Source: Clostridiales bacterium (lineage in GTDB: Bacteria > Bacillota > Clostridia > Lachnospirales > Lachnospiraceae). From it: a stretch of 64,000 nt of DNA. Position 1 is the stretch's first letter, and each line of letters begins with the position of its first letter. The DNA is taken from positions 1-64,000 of the forward strand of contig DUNO01000020.1 of NCBI GenBank assembly GCA_012839295.1, written 5' to 3'. Shown here one piece after another: positions 1 through 9,992 of this stretch. Made by a program: the position numbers and the translations under genes. The notes beneath the pieces are model-generated. The model did no database searches. It was given only the letters and a program-made list of their open reading frames with translations, and was not told the DNA's origin.

Positions 1-437
1 AAGTGCAGGCGATCATGGGATGCCCGGTCTGCGCCCATATGGATATATGTATACTCATATTCACTTCACGGCCTGCCGATCCCTTCACCATACAACCCAT
101 ATTATAAGAAATAATATCAGAAATCTGCCCATATTGAAAGAGGTAAAATTGAGGCTTTAAAATATAAGTCTGAAATTATAATGTCATTTGAATGTATAAG
201 TCCTAAATTATAAGATATCAAAAATGCCCCTATCAAAAATCGTTATAAAAAGAAATCAAGCATGTTAGCTTATTGGACTATTATTTCACAAACCCATGGT
301 AAAATGTACATAAATGTTTTACAAAAAAGATTGGTTTATGGTTAATATCGACAAAGTGACGACAACCCAATCCTTGAATCTTTGGATAATGGACATCCTA
401 ATTCAAGCACTACCGTAGTAAATCAGGGAGAATTCAT
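1..437. other. AT-rich upstream region with a weak promoter candidate
   Basis: No open frame with a ribosome site is visible here. A possible promoter for the first operon is TTTACA at 318-323 with an AT-rich -10 (TTAATA, 342-347) at an 18-base spacing. The ribosome site GGGAG at about 426 serves the ATG at 438. I see no riboswitch or operator palindrome that I would defend. Confidence 0.35.
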
Positions 438-1943
438 ATGGAAAAAGAATTGATTTTTGAAGCCAGAAAATTAACAAAGCATTTCGGACCCACAGTCGCA
501 CTGAATGAGGTTGATTTTAAGGTGTACCGTGGACAGATTACGGGCCTCATTGGGGAAAATGGTTCCGGTAAATCCACAATCACATCGATTGCAGCCGGAA
601 TGCAGCCGGCCACAAGCGGGGAGATGTTCTACCGGGGAAAGCCGCATAAGCCGGCGACGATGATTGAAGGGCAAAAGGCCGGAATCGGAATGATTGTGCA
701 GGAGCAGGGAACCATATCCGGTATCTCAATCGCGCAGAATATATTCCTCGGCCAGGAGAACAGGTTCCGCCGTGCCGGAGTAATCAGCAAAAAGAAGATG
801 AATGCAGAGGCGAAGAAGGCCCTGGAGGATATCGGGGTAAAGGGAATTGACCCGTCATTGCCCATCGACGTGCTGAACATGCAGGAGCGTAAGCTGGTGG
901 AGATCGCTAAGGTGGTCTATGGCAAGCCGGAGATGATCGTAGTCGATGAGACGACGACAGCCCTGTCACAGACGGGTCGTGAGATCATCTATGGCATTAT
1001 GAAAAAAATGAAGGATGAAAACAAGGCAGTCGTGTTCATCTCCCATGACCTGGAGGAATTGATGGAGACCTGCGATACGCTGACAGTACTGCGTGACGGC
1101 AGCCTGATCGCCACCCTGCCAAAGGATGAGATGCAGGAGGACGCGATCAAGCGCCACATGGTCGGCCGGGAAATGAAGGGCGATTATTACAGAAGCGACT
1201 ATGGTACAGAGGTAAGCAAGGAAGTAGTCCTTACGGTGGACAATGTGACCTCCGGTACGGGAATGCTGATGAACTTCAGCATGAAGGTACATAAGGGCGA
1301 GATCCTGGGAATTGGCGGCCTGTCACATTGCGGCATGCATGAGCTTGGAAGGGTTTTGTTCGGTGAGGAAAAGCTCCTGGAGGGCTCCGTAACCTACCTT
1401 CCCACAGGGGATAAGATCACCTCTGCAAGAAATGCGCTGCTCCTTGGCTTTGGCTATGTATCCAAGGACAGGGACAGGGAAGCCCTGGTCCTGACAGGAA
1501 GCATCAAGGACAACATCCTGTCAGCTGGATTAGATAAGCTGAAAAAAGGTCCATTTCTGCCTCCGGCGGATGCAAAGTCCTACGTACAGAAGCAGGTGGT
1601 GGACTTAAGTGTCAAATGTGCATCCGTAGAGCAGGATGTTCAGTACCTTTCCGGTGGAAATAAGCAGAAGGTTGTATTTGGTAAATGGGTTGGCCGTGAT
1701 TGTGACGTGCTGATCCTGGACTGCCCTACCCGTGGTGTTGACATCGGTGTAAAGGCAGCCATGTACCAGTTAATCTATAAAATGAAGCAGCAGGGCAAGA
1801 CAATTGTCATGATTTCAGAAGAGCTTCCTGAGCTGATCGGCATGTGCGACAGGCTCCTGATCCTAAGGGATGGAGAACTATCGGGAGAATTCATGCGTGA
1901 CGCAGATTTAAATGAAAACATGATTATCGATGTCATGATATAG
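438..1943 (+). CDS. sugar ABC transporter ATP-binding protein, duplicated (RbsA/MglA type)
   Basis: A cytoplasmic ATPase that powers a CUT2-type monosaccharide importer. It has two tandem ABC domains. The first carries Walker A GENGSGKST (residues 39-47), a Q-loop at about 88 and Walker B VVDETT near 168. Its signature is degenerate (LNMQERKLVEIAK). The second domain lacks a proper Walker A (GIGGLSHCGMHELG in its place) but keeps a perfect LSGGNKQKVV signature near 402 and DCPTRGVD, the usual asymmetry of this family. Length 501 aa is typical. It is the first gene of a transporter/glycosidase operon: permease, lipoprotein and second permease follow. The substrate cannot be read from the ATPase. 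The neighbours suggest a rhamnose-containing or sulfated saccharide. Confidence 0.93.
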   Translation: MEKELIFEARKLTKHFGPTVALNEVDFKVYRGQITGLIGENGSGKSTITSIAAGMQPATSGEMFYRGKPHKPATMIEGQKAGIGMIVQEQGTISGISIAQNIFLGQENRFRRAGVISKKKMNAEAKKALEDIGVKGIDPSLPIDVLNMQERKLVEIAKVVYGKPEMIVVDETTTALSQTGREIIYGIMKKMKDENKAVVFISHDLEELMETCDTLTVLRDGSLIATLPKDEMQEDAIKRHMVGREMKGDYYRSDYGTEVSKEVVLTVDNVTSGTGMLMNFSMKVHKGEILGIGGLSHCGMHELGRVLFGEEKLLEGSVTYLPTGDKITSARNALLLGFGYVSKDRDREALVLTGSIKDNILSAGLDKLKKGPFLPPADAKSYVQKQVVDLSVKCASVEQDVQYLSGGNKQKVVFGKWVGRDCDVLILDCPTRGVDIGVKAAMYQLIYKMKQQGKTIVMISEELPELIGMCDRLLILRDGELSGEFMRDADLNENMIIDVMI

Positions 1944-2047
1944 GAAGCAGAGTGTGCGAGAGGTTGAAAAAAACCAGTTCAACCTTTTTATTAAGGCCTA
2001 TTCATTTTTTTGGATAGGTCAAAAAATGAAAGGCACGGGAGTATAGA

Positions 2048-3049
2048 ATGGAAAAAACGATTACAAACGGAAAAGATAAAGTAAAATCACCTTCCCGAAT
2101 CAACACCAGGCAGATCGGTAATATGGCTCCATATATTGGGCTGATCCTGGTAATCATCATCTTCGGAGTCCTGACCGAGGGAAGGCTTCTGACGGTTGCC
2201 AACTTAAAGGCCATGAGCAATGATGCGGTGACCACGGGCATCGTAACCATCGGTGCCGTGTTCGTCTTTGGTGCCGGATACTTTGACATATCCCTGGGCG
2301 GAAGCATCGGCTTTGCCGCAGTCCTGGGCGGGCTGGCGGCCATATCCACGGGAAGCCTGCTGGTTGCATTTGTTGTAATATTGGTAGTATCCATTGTTTT
2401 AGCAGTTTTAAAGGGGCTGGTTGCAGCATATATCAAGGTTCCATATTTTATATTTACCATCGTGCTGGCATCCGTATTCTCCTCCACTGTATTAGTGATA
2501 CTGGGGAATGAAAGCTCCATCTTTTTAAAGAATGCGGTGAAGGAGATCCCCTCCTTTAATTTCACCCAGATGTCCATCATCAACACGGTAACGCTGTTTG
2601 GCTTTTTTATCTTCGGCCTTATCCTGTTTAACTATACCACCTTGGGAATTAAGGTGAAAATGATGGGCGGTAACCCCAGGGCTGCGGTACAAAGCGGTAT
2701 CGACACGAAGAAGACTACCATGAAGCTGTTCTTAGTATCAGCCCTTGGAGTAGCCCTTGCGGCCTTCATTATCCTGATCCGGACCAGAAGCGTGGGCGGC
2801 ACTACGGCAGGCTCCATGGGTAATGACGTTATGGTTGCCCTGGTAGTAGGAGGGATGCCCCTGTCCGGCGGTCCCCGTTCTAAAATCAGCCCAGGTATTG
2901 TAGGAGCTGCTACGGTTACCATATTAAACAGCGGTCTTGCCATTATGGGGCTGACCACTGGTGAGATCCAGATCTGCAGGGGTCTTGTATTTATAGCGGT
3001 TGTCCTGGTATCCAGTTTAAGCTATCGCGGAAAACTGTTGCCTAGATAA
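2048..3049 (+). CDS. sugar ABC transporter permease (RbsC-like)
   Basis: An inner-membrane permease of the BPD_transp_2 family, with about 8-10 hydrophobic segments over 333 aa. It has the usual cytoplasmic EAA-like loop region around GGNPRAAVQSGI (near 215-226) and a glycine-rich stretch (VGGMPLSGG) near 275, as in RbsC/XylH proteins. The start at 2048 follows a GGGAG site. It lies 104 bases after the ATPase and is followed 39 bases later by the binding lipoprotein. The operon has a second, sequence-distinct permease (4395-5414), so the channel is probably a heterodimer. Confidence 0.9.
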   Translation: MEKTITNGKDKVKSPSRINTRQIGNMAPYIGLILVIIIFGVLTEGRLLTVANLKAMSNDAVTTGIVTIGAVFVFGAGYFDISLGGSIGFAAVLGGLAAISTGSLLVAFVVILVVSIVLAVLKGLVAAYIKVPYFIFTIVLASVFSSTVLVILGNESSIFLKNAVKEIPSFNFTQMSIINTVTLFGFFIFGLILFNYTTLGIKVKMMGGNPRAAVQSGIDTKKTTMKLFLVSALGVALAAFIILIRTRSVGGTTAGSMGNDVMVALVVGGMPLSGGPRSKISPGIVGAATVTILNSGLAIMGLTTGEIQICRGLVFIAVVLVSSLSYRGKLLPR

Positions 3050-3088
3050 TAGAAAAGTTACAAAAACATTTAAGGAGGATAAAGTATT

Positions 3089-4348
3089 ATGAAAAAGAAA
3101 TTGATCGCAATGCTGGTATGCATTGGACTGGTGGCTTCTCTGTTTGCCGGCTGTAAGTCTTCTTCTGATGGGGGACAATCAGGAAACACAGAACCGACAA
3201 AAGGAGCTTCACAGGACGCGGCAGAGCCCACAGATGAGGCACAGGGAGAGACACCTGCAATTGCCCTCGACGGAACCTGGCCCGAAGAACACGTTAAAAT
3301 TGCTGTAGAATGCTTTGATACAACAGATGAGGGGTTCTTGGCACTTCAGTCCTATTTGGATTATCTTACTGATTATTATAACATTTCCTTTATTTATTCG
3401 GAAAGCATCGCATCTGCAGAAGATGAATTAAGCTTTATTGACTCCAGTGCAGCTGCCGGCTGCAAGGCCTTGATCGCTTATTATAACGTGACCAAGGAAG
3501 AAGCAGTAAAGGCGTGTATCGAAAATGGTATGTATTATTGGAGTGCAGACGCAGGCCTTGCAGAAGCATTCAAGGATAATGAATATTATCTTGGCGGATA
3601 TTCCTTCTTAAAGGCAGGGGATGACAGCAGCCATAACGGTGACTACTTAGGCGGCTACCAGATGGGTTATTCACTCGCAAACCAGGGAGCAAAGCACATC
3701 TTATATTGCAACGGCGGTGTAAGCCTTGGTATCCAGATGTTCATCGACAGGCAGCAGGGCTTCTTTGACGGTGTAGCAGCAGCCCAGGCAGAAGGCAGCA
3801 CAGCAGTATTTGACCAGAAGGCAGACGTTATCGGGGGATGGCCTGGAACAGATGCATTTGCAGCAGCCCAAACAGCAGCTCTTGACAAGGATTATGATGC
3901 AATCGGTGTTTCCTTCAGTGCAGCAGTATGGTTCCAGCCGATCGCTACCGTTGGAAAGACAGGACAGATTAAGCTTGCGACCATCGGTGGAGTTACCGAT
4001 ACCTTCTATGATGCATTCCAGACAGGACAGATGGCTTGTGCCGTATATGACTGTGAAGAGGTTGTATTTGGTAACAGCATCGTTACAATCCTGAATGCTG
4101 TAACAGGAAACATTGATATTGCAAGAGACAACGGCGTTCCTGCTGCAATCTATGTAAACCGTTGGACCGTGGCAGATGCAGATTCCTTTACCGCAATTTA
4201 CAACTATCATGATGAAGGCAAATACTTTGTAACTGCAGAAGATATGACACAGTGCTTCCCGGCCTTCAATCCAGAGGCATCCTACCAGACAGTTTATGAT
4301 TTATATTCAGCATTAGATCTTGAGACAGCATTAGCAAAAATTAAATAA
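3089..4348 (+). CDS. substrate-binding lipoprotein of sugar ABC transporter
   Basis: A secreted, lipid-anchored binding protein for the flanking transporter. The N-terminus is a type II signal peptide with lipobox LFAGC, cleaved before Cys21. A low-complexity Ser/Thr/Glu/Asp linker of about 45 residues follows, then a periplasmic-binding-protein fold of the Peripla_BP_4 type. The ligand-binding part is divergent from RbsB, so the sugar cannot be named. The ribosome site AAGGAGG is strong and close to the ATG. The gene sits between the two permease genes, an unusual order for CUT2 operons, where the binding protein is normally first or last. Length 419 aa is longer than the roughly 300-350 aa of classical RbsB. 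Confidence 0.88.
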   Translation: MKKKLIAMLVCIGLVASLFAGCKSSSDGGQSGNTEPTKGASQDAAEPTDEAQGETPAIALDGTWPEEHVKIAVECFDTTDEGFLALQSYLDYLTDYYNISFIYSESIASAEDELSFIDSSAAAGCKALIAYYNVTKEEAVKACIENGMYYWSADAGLAEAFKDNEYYLGGYSFLKAGDDSSHNGDYLGGYQMGYSLANQGAKHILYCNGGVSLGIQMFIDRQQGFFDGVAAAQAEGSTAVFDQKADVIGGWPGTDAFAAAQTAALDKDYDAIGVSFSAAVWFQPIATVGKTGQIKLATIGGVTDTFYDAFQTGQMACAVYDCEEVVFGNSIVTILNAVTGNIDIARDNGVPAAIYVNRWTVADADSFTAIYNYHDEGKYFVTAEDMTQCFPAFNPEASYQTVYDLYSALDLETALAKIK

Positions 4349-4394
4349 TCAATTTGTTTCAACCTAGTCTATCCAAAAAAATGAGGGTAAGTTC

Positions 4395-5414
4395 ATGAGC
4401 AGAAAAATTACAAAAATAAGCAAAAATATAATATTCAGCCTTGCCATACCGGCAGTAACCTATGTCTTCTTCCGGGTGCTTTGTGAAGCTACAGGCCACC
4501 CTGGCTTTGGCGTCGGTTCTGACCTGCAGACGATCATCTATACCTCGGTATATTCAGGATTGATTGCACTTGCAATGTTTTTGAACCTGACCTCGGGAAG
4601 GCTGGACTTTAGTATCGGTTCAACCCTGGTATTAGCCACCATCCTGGGCGGGAATATCGCAAAGGAGCTGCGTTGCTCAGGAATCGTATTTCTATTGATA
4701 ACCCTGGCAATCGGTGCGCTCATCGGCCTGGTGTCCGGTCTTGTCTATGTCATCCTGGGCCTGCCGCCAATGGTAGTGTCCCTGGGACTGGCTATGATTT
4801 ATGAAGCAATCGGATTTATTTTTAACAAGGCAAAGGGTGTAAAGCTGATCGGTAAGAGCGATCTTCTGATCTATGCGAGGGCTCCTGAGAACATAATCCT
4901 AATCATTATCGTTCTGGCAATCCTGGTATTCTTAATGGAATATACCAGATTCGGATACAACCGGAATGCCCTGGTAAGCGGACAGAAGATTGCCGTGGAT
5001 GTAGGTATTAACGAGAAGAAGAATGCGGTACTCTGCTATGTGCTTGCAGGCGCTATGCTTGGAATTGCAGGCTGCGTCTACCTCAGCAAGTATGGAATGA
5101 TGACGCCGGAAACCGGTCTGTCAAGCTCCTCCTACTTCATGAGCGCCTTCCTTCCGATCTTTATCGCAGGAGCCATTGGAAGATATTCCAGCGCACCTAT
5201 CGCAGTGTTCATCGGCGCAGTGACCCAGGCGTTTTTGACTTCCGGCTTTGCAAGGATGGGAATGTCCAACTCTGCGCAGGCCATTGTAAACAACATAATC
5301 GTATTAGCATTCCTGATCTACTCCTCGAACAGCTACATCTTCCTGGAGCAAAGGATGTTTAAAGAAAAGCTGGAAGCGGCAAAGGCGGCCCGCATGAAAA
5401 GGCAGGCCAAATAA
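4395..5414 (+). CDS. second sugar ABC transporter permease (RbsC-like)
   Basis: A polytopic membrane protein of 339 aa with about nine hydrophobic segments, of the BPD_transp_2 family. It is divergent from the first permease of the operon. Visible features are an amphipathic loop with RNALVSGQKIAVDVGINEKK (around residues 195-214), corresponding to the ATPase-contacting loop, and a final Lys/Arg-rich tail. It ends the transporter part of the operon; the rhamnosidase gene follows after about 185 bases. Two permeases with one duplicated ATPase fit a heterodimeric pore. Confidence 0.88.
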   Translation: MSRKITKISKNIIFSLAIPAVTYVFFRVLCEATGHPGFGVGSDLQTIIYTSVYSGLIALAMFLNLTSGRLDFSIGSTLVLATILGGNIAKELRCSGIVFLLITLAIGALIGLVSGLVYVILGLPPMVVSLGLAMIYEAIGFIFNKAKGVKLIGKSDLLIYARAPENIILIIIVLAILVFLMEYTRFGYNRNALVSGQKIAVDVGINEKKNAVLCYVLAGAMLGIAGCVYLSKYGMMTPETGLSSSSYFMSAFLPIFIAGAIGRYSSAPIAVFIGAVTQAFLTSGFARMGMSNSAQAIVNNIIVLAFLIYSSNSYIFLEQRMFKEKLEAAKAARMKRQAK

Positions 5415-5599
5415 TATTATAGTAAACCTTACCCTGTAACAAAAGAACCTTAACGATCATTTGGCCGTCAGGCCACTTAACTTAAGCAGGCAGGCTGTTG
5501 CGTTGGATTGTGCAGCGGTCTGCCTGTAATAAAGAGGGCGGGCAGGGCACTAATAATTTAGATGATAGAAATGCTGCTGATAGAAAGGGAGTTAAAGAG

Positions 5600-8299
5600 A
5601 TGAAGGACTGGCTGGAAAAAATACATATTGATGTGGAAGGAATGCAATATCCCATTGGAATTGACCAAAGGGCACCTGTATTCCACTATAGGGCAGAAGC
5701 AAAAACTGGCGGAAAATCTATCTCAGCATATCAGATTCAAGTCACAGGGGAAGACGGTCAGATAGCTTGGGATTCCGGCAGGACAGAGACGGATGGAACG
5801 CCCTACATTGTTTATGCAGGAGAAGACCTCAAGGCAAAGACATTATACTCCGTAAAGCTGAAGCTCTGGGATGAGCTTGGGAATGAATCAGGCTTTAGTG
5901 AACCCTGCAGCTTTGAGACTGGCTTCTTTGATACCCAGTGGCAGGCAGAGTGGATTGAGCCTGTGCAGGAGGATGCGTTTGAAGAAAAGGAGCTGGACTT
6001 TTTGGAGATGCTGATTCCTACACCGGAGTTTCGCGGTGGGGATGTCAGGCTAAAGGAATGTAAGAATTTAAGAAGAAAATTCCAGGCGACAGGCGGGATT
6101 AAGAAGGCAAGGCTTTATGCTTCGGCCCATGGGATATACCAGCTATACATAAATGGCAGGGAAGTATCGAGCCGGAGGCTTGCCCCGGAGACCGCCAGCC
6201 ATGAGCATATATTATATTACCAGACCTATGATGTTACGGGACTGCTGGGTCAGGGAGAGAATGTGGTCGGAGCCATATTGGCGGACGGCTGGTGGATCGG
6301 CAGGATGGGACTGGCAGGGGACAGCTGTAATTATGGCAAGCGCCTCGGATTTATCATGCAGCTGGAGCTTGAATATACCGACGGAAGAAGGGATATGATC
6401 TGCTCTGACGGGGAGTTTAAAAGTGCAGGATCCCATATCCGTTATTCAGATTTATTTATAGGCGAAAAACAGGATTTAAACCAGGATTACCAGGAATGGA
6501 AGCTGGCAGGCTTTGATGATTCAGCCTGGGAAAATTGCCTTACGGTAGAGGCCGATAAGAAGATCCTGACGGGTCAGGGCATTGATCCTATCGTAGTACA
6601 AAAGGAAATAGCAGCGAAAAAAATATTCTATACTCCAAGCCGTGAGCTGGTGATCGACTTTGGACAGGTCATGGCGGGAGTTGGCAGATTTGAGATAGAG
6701 GCGGCCAAGGGTACGGAGGTGACCTTTGAGCACAGCGAGGTAATAGATAAAAACGGGAATTTTAAGAATAATATCATTGGAAGGAACAAGGACCAGAAGG
6801 ATGTGCTGGTATGCAGGGAGGGGCACCAGGTATTTGAACCCCTATTCACCTACCATGGGTTTCGCTATGTGAAGATCACAGGCATCGGCAAGAAGCAGCT
6901 ACTCAGCGCGAAGGCCTTGGTCATGGGTACAGCCCTCCAAAAGATCGGTTCCTTCTCCTGCTCCGATGAACGCTTAAACAAGCTCCAGCACAATATCGAG
7001 TGGAGTACCGTCAGCAACATGTTCTCCGTGCCCACGGATTGCCCCCAGAGGGAAAAGCTTGGCTGGACAGGAGATATCCAGGTCTATACGAAGACGGGCA
7101 GCTTTAATTATGACTTGAAGAATTTTCTGGAGGGCTGGATGAGGAATGTCCGGGCTGATCAGAATGAGGATGGGGAAATCCCCGTCGTCGTGCCGAACCT
7201 TCCGAAGCAGGAACGCACCCAGCGGGTCATGAGTGGGGATAATTCCTCCGCAGCCTGGGGTGATGCCTGTGTGTTGGTTCCTTACGGCCTATACCTGCAT
7301 TATGGTGATGTCCAGGTACTGCGTGATAATTTTGCATGCATGCAGCGTTGGCTCCAATATGTGAAGAAGTCCGCAGGCCGGAAGCCGGAGGGCTATGAGG
7401 AATTTACAGCAGCGCAGAAGGAGCGCAGCCCATATCTTTGGACGAAGCAGTACCATTTTGGTGATTGGTTGATTCCAAGCCTGCGGGCGTTGCCGGACGG
7501 GGTTATGAGGGGAACAAAGGAGACGGCGGCAGTTGTAGGAAGCTGTTATTATGCAATTACTGTAACCCATTTCATCAAGGTATGCGAAGCCCTTGGGGAA
7601 AGCAAGCTGGCCGCAGAGCATCGGAGCCTGCTAAAGAATATTAAGAAGGCTGTCCGGGAAGAGTTTGTTGCAGAGGATGGAACTGTGAATAACAGCGCCC
7701 TCCAGGGCTTGTATGTTATCGTATTGGCCTCCGGGGCCGTGGAAGGAGACTTAAAGCATAAGGTATTGGAGAAGCTGGTCACCTTAATTAAGGATAATGA
7801 TTACTGCCTGGATACAGGCTTTGCCAGCATACCCTTCCTGCTGGATGTATTATATGACAACGGTTACCCTGAGGTGGCATACCGATTGCTCTTCCAGACA
7901 AAGGCACCTTCTTGGCTGTATATGGTACAGAACGGGGCTACCTCCATGTGGGAGAACTGGCTGGCAGTCCTGGAGGACGGAACGCCCACAGATTCCTCCT
8001 ATAACCATTACGCCTTCGGCTGCGTAGGAGATTTCATCTACCGCCATATCGGAGGAATCCAGATTGCAGAGCCCGGATATAGGAAGATATTATTTAATCC
8101 GGATCTGGGCTGCGGATTGACCCGGAGCAAGTGTGAAGTCATTTCACCCTATGGCAGGGTGGCTCTGGACTGGAAGCTGGAGGGGAATAAATGCAGGCTG
8201 AGGGGTGAGGTGCCCCTGGGATGCAGTGCAACCTTGTGCGTAAATCAAAAAGAGCTTGAGCTTTCCAGCGGAAGCTTTACAATAGAATTAGAGATTTAA
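5600..8299 (+). CDS. alpha-L-rhamnosidase, GH78 family
   Basis: Hydrolyses terminal alpha-L-rhamnose from oligosaccharides or glycosides. The order of parts is an N-terminal fibronectin-like beta domain, the Bac_rhamnosid_N carbohydrate-binding region (about 180-340), the concanavalin-like region, the (alpha/alpha)6 catalytic barrel (about 460-810) and a C-terminal beta-sandwich. The barrel begins with the family hallmark DCPQREKLGWTGD (residues 480-492), whose Glu485 aligns with the general acid. The motif MWENW near 782 carries the probable base. I chose the ATG at 5600, which has an upstream purine site; the frame is open back to 5498 but that stretch looks non-coding. Length is about 899 aa, normal for GH78. 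There is no signal peptide, so it should act in the cytoplasm on imported substrate. Confidence 0.92.
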   Translation: MKDWLEKIHIDVEGMQYPIGIDQRAPVFHYRAEAKTGGKSISAYQIQVTGEDGQIAWDSGRTETDGTPYIVYAGEDLKAKTLYSVKLKLWDELGNESGFSEPCSFETGFFDTQWQAEWIEPVQEDAFEEKELDFLEMLIPTPEFRGGDVRLKECKNLRRKFQATGGIKKARLYASAHGIYQLYINGREVSSRRLAPETASHEHILYYQTYDVTGLLGQGENVVGAILADGWWIGRMGLAGDSCNYGKRLGFIMQLELEYTDGRRDMICSDGEFKSAGSHIRYSDLFIGEKQDLNQDYQEWKLAGFDDSAWENCLTVEADKKILTGQGIDPIVVQKEIAAKKIFYTPSRELVIDFGQVMAGVGRFEIEAAKGTEVTFEHSEVIDKNGNFKNNIIGRNKDQKDVLVCREGHQVFEPLFTYHGFRYVKITGIGKKQLLSAKALVMGTALQKIGSFSCSDERLNKLQHNIEWSTVSNMFSVPTDCPQREKLGWTGDIQVYTKTGSFNYDLKNFLEGWMRNVRADQNEDGEIPVVVPNLPKQERTQRVMSGDNSSAAWGDACVLVPYGLYLHYGDVQVLRDNFACMQRWLQYVKKSAGRKPEGYEEFTAAQKERSPYLWTKQYHFGDWLIPSLRALPDGVMRGTKETAAVVGSCYYAITVTHFIKVCEALGESKLAAEHRSLLKNIKKAVREEFVAEDGTVNNSALQGLYVIVLASGAVEGDLKHKVLEKLVTLIKDNDYCLDTGFASIPFLLDVLYDNGYPEVAYRLLFQTKAPSWLYMVQNGATSMWENWLAVLEDGTPTDSSYNHYAFGCVGDFIYRHIGGIQIAEPGYRKILFNPDLGCGLTRSKCEVISPYGRVALDWKLEGNKCRLRGEVPLGCSATLCVNQKELELSSGSFTIELEI

Positions 8300-8301
8300 T
8301 T

Positions 8302-8338
8302 AAAAGCTCCGGACAGCCGATAAGGTGGTCTGGAGTAC
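8302..8338 (+). terminator. possible weak terminator or attenuator
   Basis: An imperfect hairpin (CTCCGGAC pairing with GTCTGGAG) follows the rhamnosidase stop and is followed by a short T-rich stretch. It may reduce rather than stop transcription into the sulfatase gene. Confidence 0.4.
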
Positions 8339-8447
8339 TTTATATAAATATACGTGATTTAAGGTTTATTAAATGGAATCTTGAAGATTAGTAAAATCAA
8401 GGCTTAGAGATTCGGAGAAGTTACTCAAACATAAAGGAGGAGAAAAA

Positions 8448-9932
8448 TTGAAAAGGAAGAATTACAATGTAATCTACTTTTTTGCAGATGAAATGCGGGC
8501 AGATGCTATTGGCTGCTATGGAAATAAGGCAGGAGCTATGATTACGCCGAATATTGACAGTATTGCCAGCCAGGGAGTACGTTTTGAAGAGTGCTATTGT
8601 ACAAGCCCGGTGTGTGTGCCGTCCAGAACCAGCATTTTAACGGGATTATATCCAGAAGATACAGGAGTCTATGGGAATGAAGCGTCTCTGCCCCCTTTCC
8701 AGTTGGAGCATGAGTTAGAAACAATCCCATCGGTGCTGGAAAAGCAGGGCTATCGGACTGCGAGCTTCGGCAAAACACACCTGCCGTATGGAATGGAAGT
8801 GTTTGAGGTTAACGATCAGGAAGGCAGTGAAATGGACTTAGGACTTGGGGTTGAACAATTACAGGGCTTAGATAAAATAACCGCCAATGGACCGATTCGC
8901 CAGAATCTTGGAAGCCGGTTTCCAGAGAACACATTCTACAAACCAGAAATGGCAGCCAAGAATTCGATTGAATGGTTAAAGAATGTCGGAGACGAGCCTT
9001 TCTTTTTAAGGGTATCGTTCCTGCAACCACATACGCCGGTAGTTGTTCCGGATCAATATGCTTCATTGTATGATCATATTAATTTTGATACTGAAATAAT
9101 GCCAACAGATCATTTAAGCTGTTATGAGCAGCATTTTGCAAAGCTGCTGGCGTTACCTACAATCCCTCCGGAAAAGCGGAAGCAGATGAAGGCATACTAT
9201 TATGGACTTGCGGCATGGGTTGATTCGCAGGTTGGACTGGTGCTGGACTATGTAAGGAAAGCGGGCTTAGCCGAAAATACGGTTCTGATTTTTGGGGCAG
9301 ATCACGGAGCTTCCCTGGGAGAATCCGGTGCCTATGCAAAATTTCTCTTCAACCGTGCAAGCCAGCGGGTTCCTTTGATCATATCTGTACCAGGAATGAG
9401 GCAGGGAGAGGTGGAAAGTGAAATCTGCTCCATGATTGATTTTGCAAGGACGGTTTTTAATATTTTGGATGTTCCTGTGCCGGAACAGTTCAGGGGGAGA
9501 AATCTTTTTGAAAAGGCTGAGGAAGAGATAGAGGTATTTGGTACGATCGGCTATGGCTCAACCTTCTCTTATCCGATGCAGTATGATGCGGTCGGAACCT
9601 ATAAAGATGGGGCACCATGGCCAAGAAGAGCTTGTATCAGAACGAACCGGTACCGCCTTGATATGAACATCAGGATGGGTGGAAAACTGGTTTCAGAGGA
9701 GGAGGAGGATCTGTTTTTCGTAGACAGGGCAAAATGCCCGGAGGAATCCGGAAATATGGCACAGGAGAATATATATGCAGAAGAGATCCACAGGCTGCGG
9801 GAAAATTTGCTGAAACATTGCTCCAATGGCAAGGAGTGCAGTGAGGAGGTTTTGGAGTCGATCAATCGGTTACTTGTCAGCAAAGAATTTTTTAAATATC
9901 TGCATTTGGCGCGTGATAAGAAAAGAGGATAA
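8448..9932 (+). CDS. type I sulfatase (cysteine-type, formylglycine-dependent)
   Basis: Predicted to remove sulfate esters from a carbohydrate. The N-terminus has the metal-binding FFADEMRADAIGCYG region. The active-site consensus is TSPVCVPSRTS, in which Cys56 of CxPSR would be converted to formylglycine; in anaerobes this is done by a radical-SAM maturase (anSME), which is not in this window. Further family motifs are GKTHLP (about 105) and GADHGASLGE (about 285). Length 494 aa is normal for S1 sulfatases. The start is TTG, directly behind a near-perfect AAAGGAGGAG site. It has no signal peptide, so it acts on imported material together with the rhamnosidase and GH43 enzyme. The exact S1 subfamily and substrate cannot be told by eye. 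Confidence 0.9.
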   Translation: MKRKNYNVIYFFADEMRADAIGCYGNKAGAMITPNIDSIASQGVRFEECYCTSPVCVPSRTSILTGLYPEDTGVYGNEASLPPFQLEHELETIPSVLEKQGYRTASFGKTHLPYGMEVFEVNDQEGSEMDLGLGVEQLQGLDKITANGPIRQNLGSRFPENTFYKPEMAAKNSIEWLKNVGDEPFFLRVSFLQPHTPVVVPDQYASLYDHINFDTEIMPTDHLSCYEQHFAKLLALPTIPPEKRKQMKAYYYGLAAWVDSQVGLVLDYVRKAGLAENTVLIFGADHGASLGESGAYAKFLFNRASQRVPLIISVPGMRQGEVESEICSMIDFARTVFNILDVPVPEQFRGRNLFEKAEEEIEVFGTIGYGSTFSYPMQYDAVGTYKDGAPWPRRACIRTNRYRLDMNIRMGGKLVSEEEEDLFFVDRAKCPEESGNMAQENIYAEEIHRLRENLLKHCSNGKECSEEVLESINRLLVSKEFFKYLHLARDKKRG

Positions 9933-9992
9933 AAAATATCTGGAATAAGATGCCTAATAGAAGGTAAAAAATAAAAATTGGAGAATGAAACT

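Noticed and set aside
2002-2586. A 194-codon minus-strand frame opposite the first permease
   Set aside because: Thr/Met/Pro-rich antisense of a membrane-protein gene; no ribosome site and no family features.
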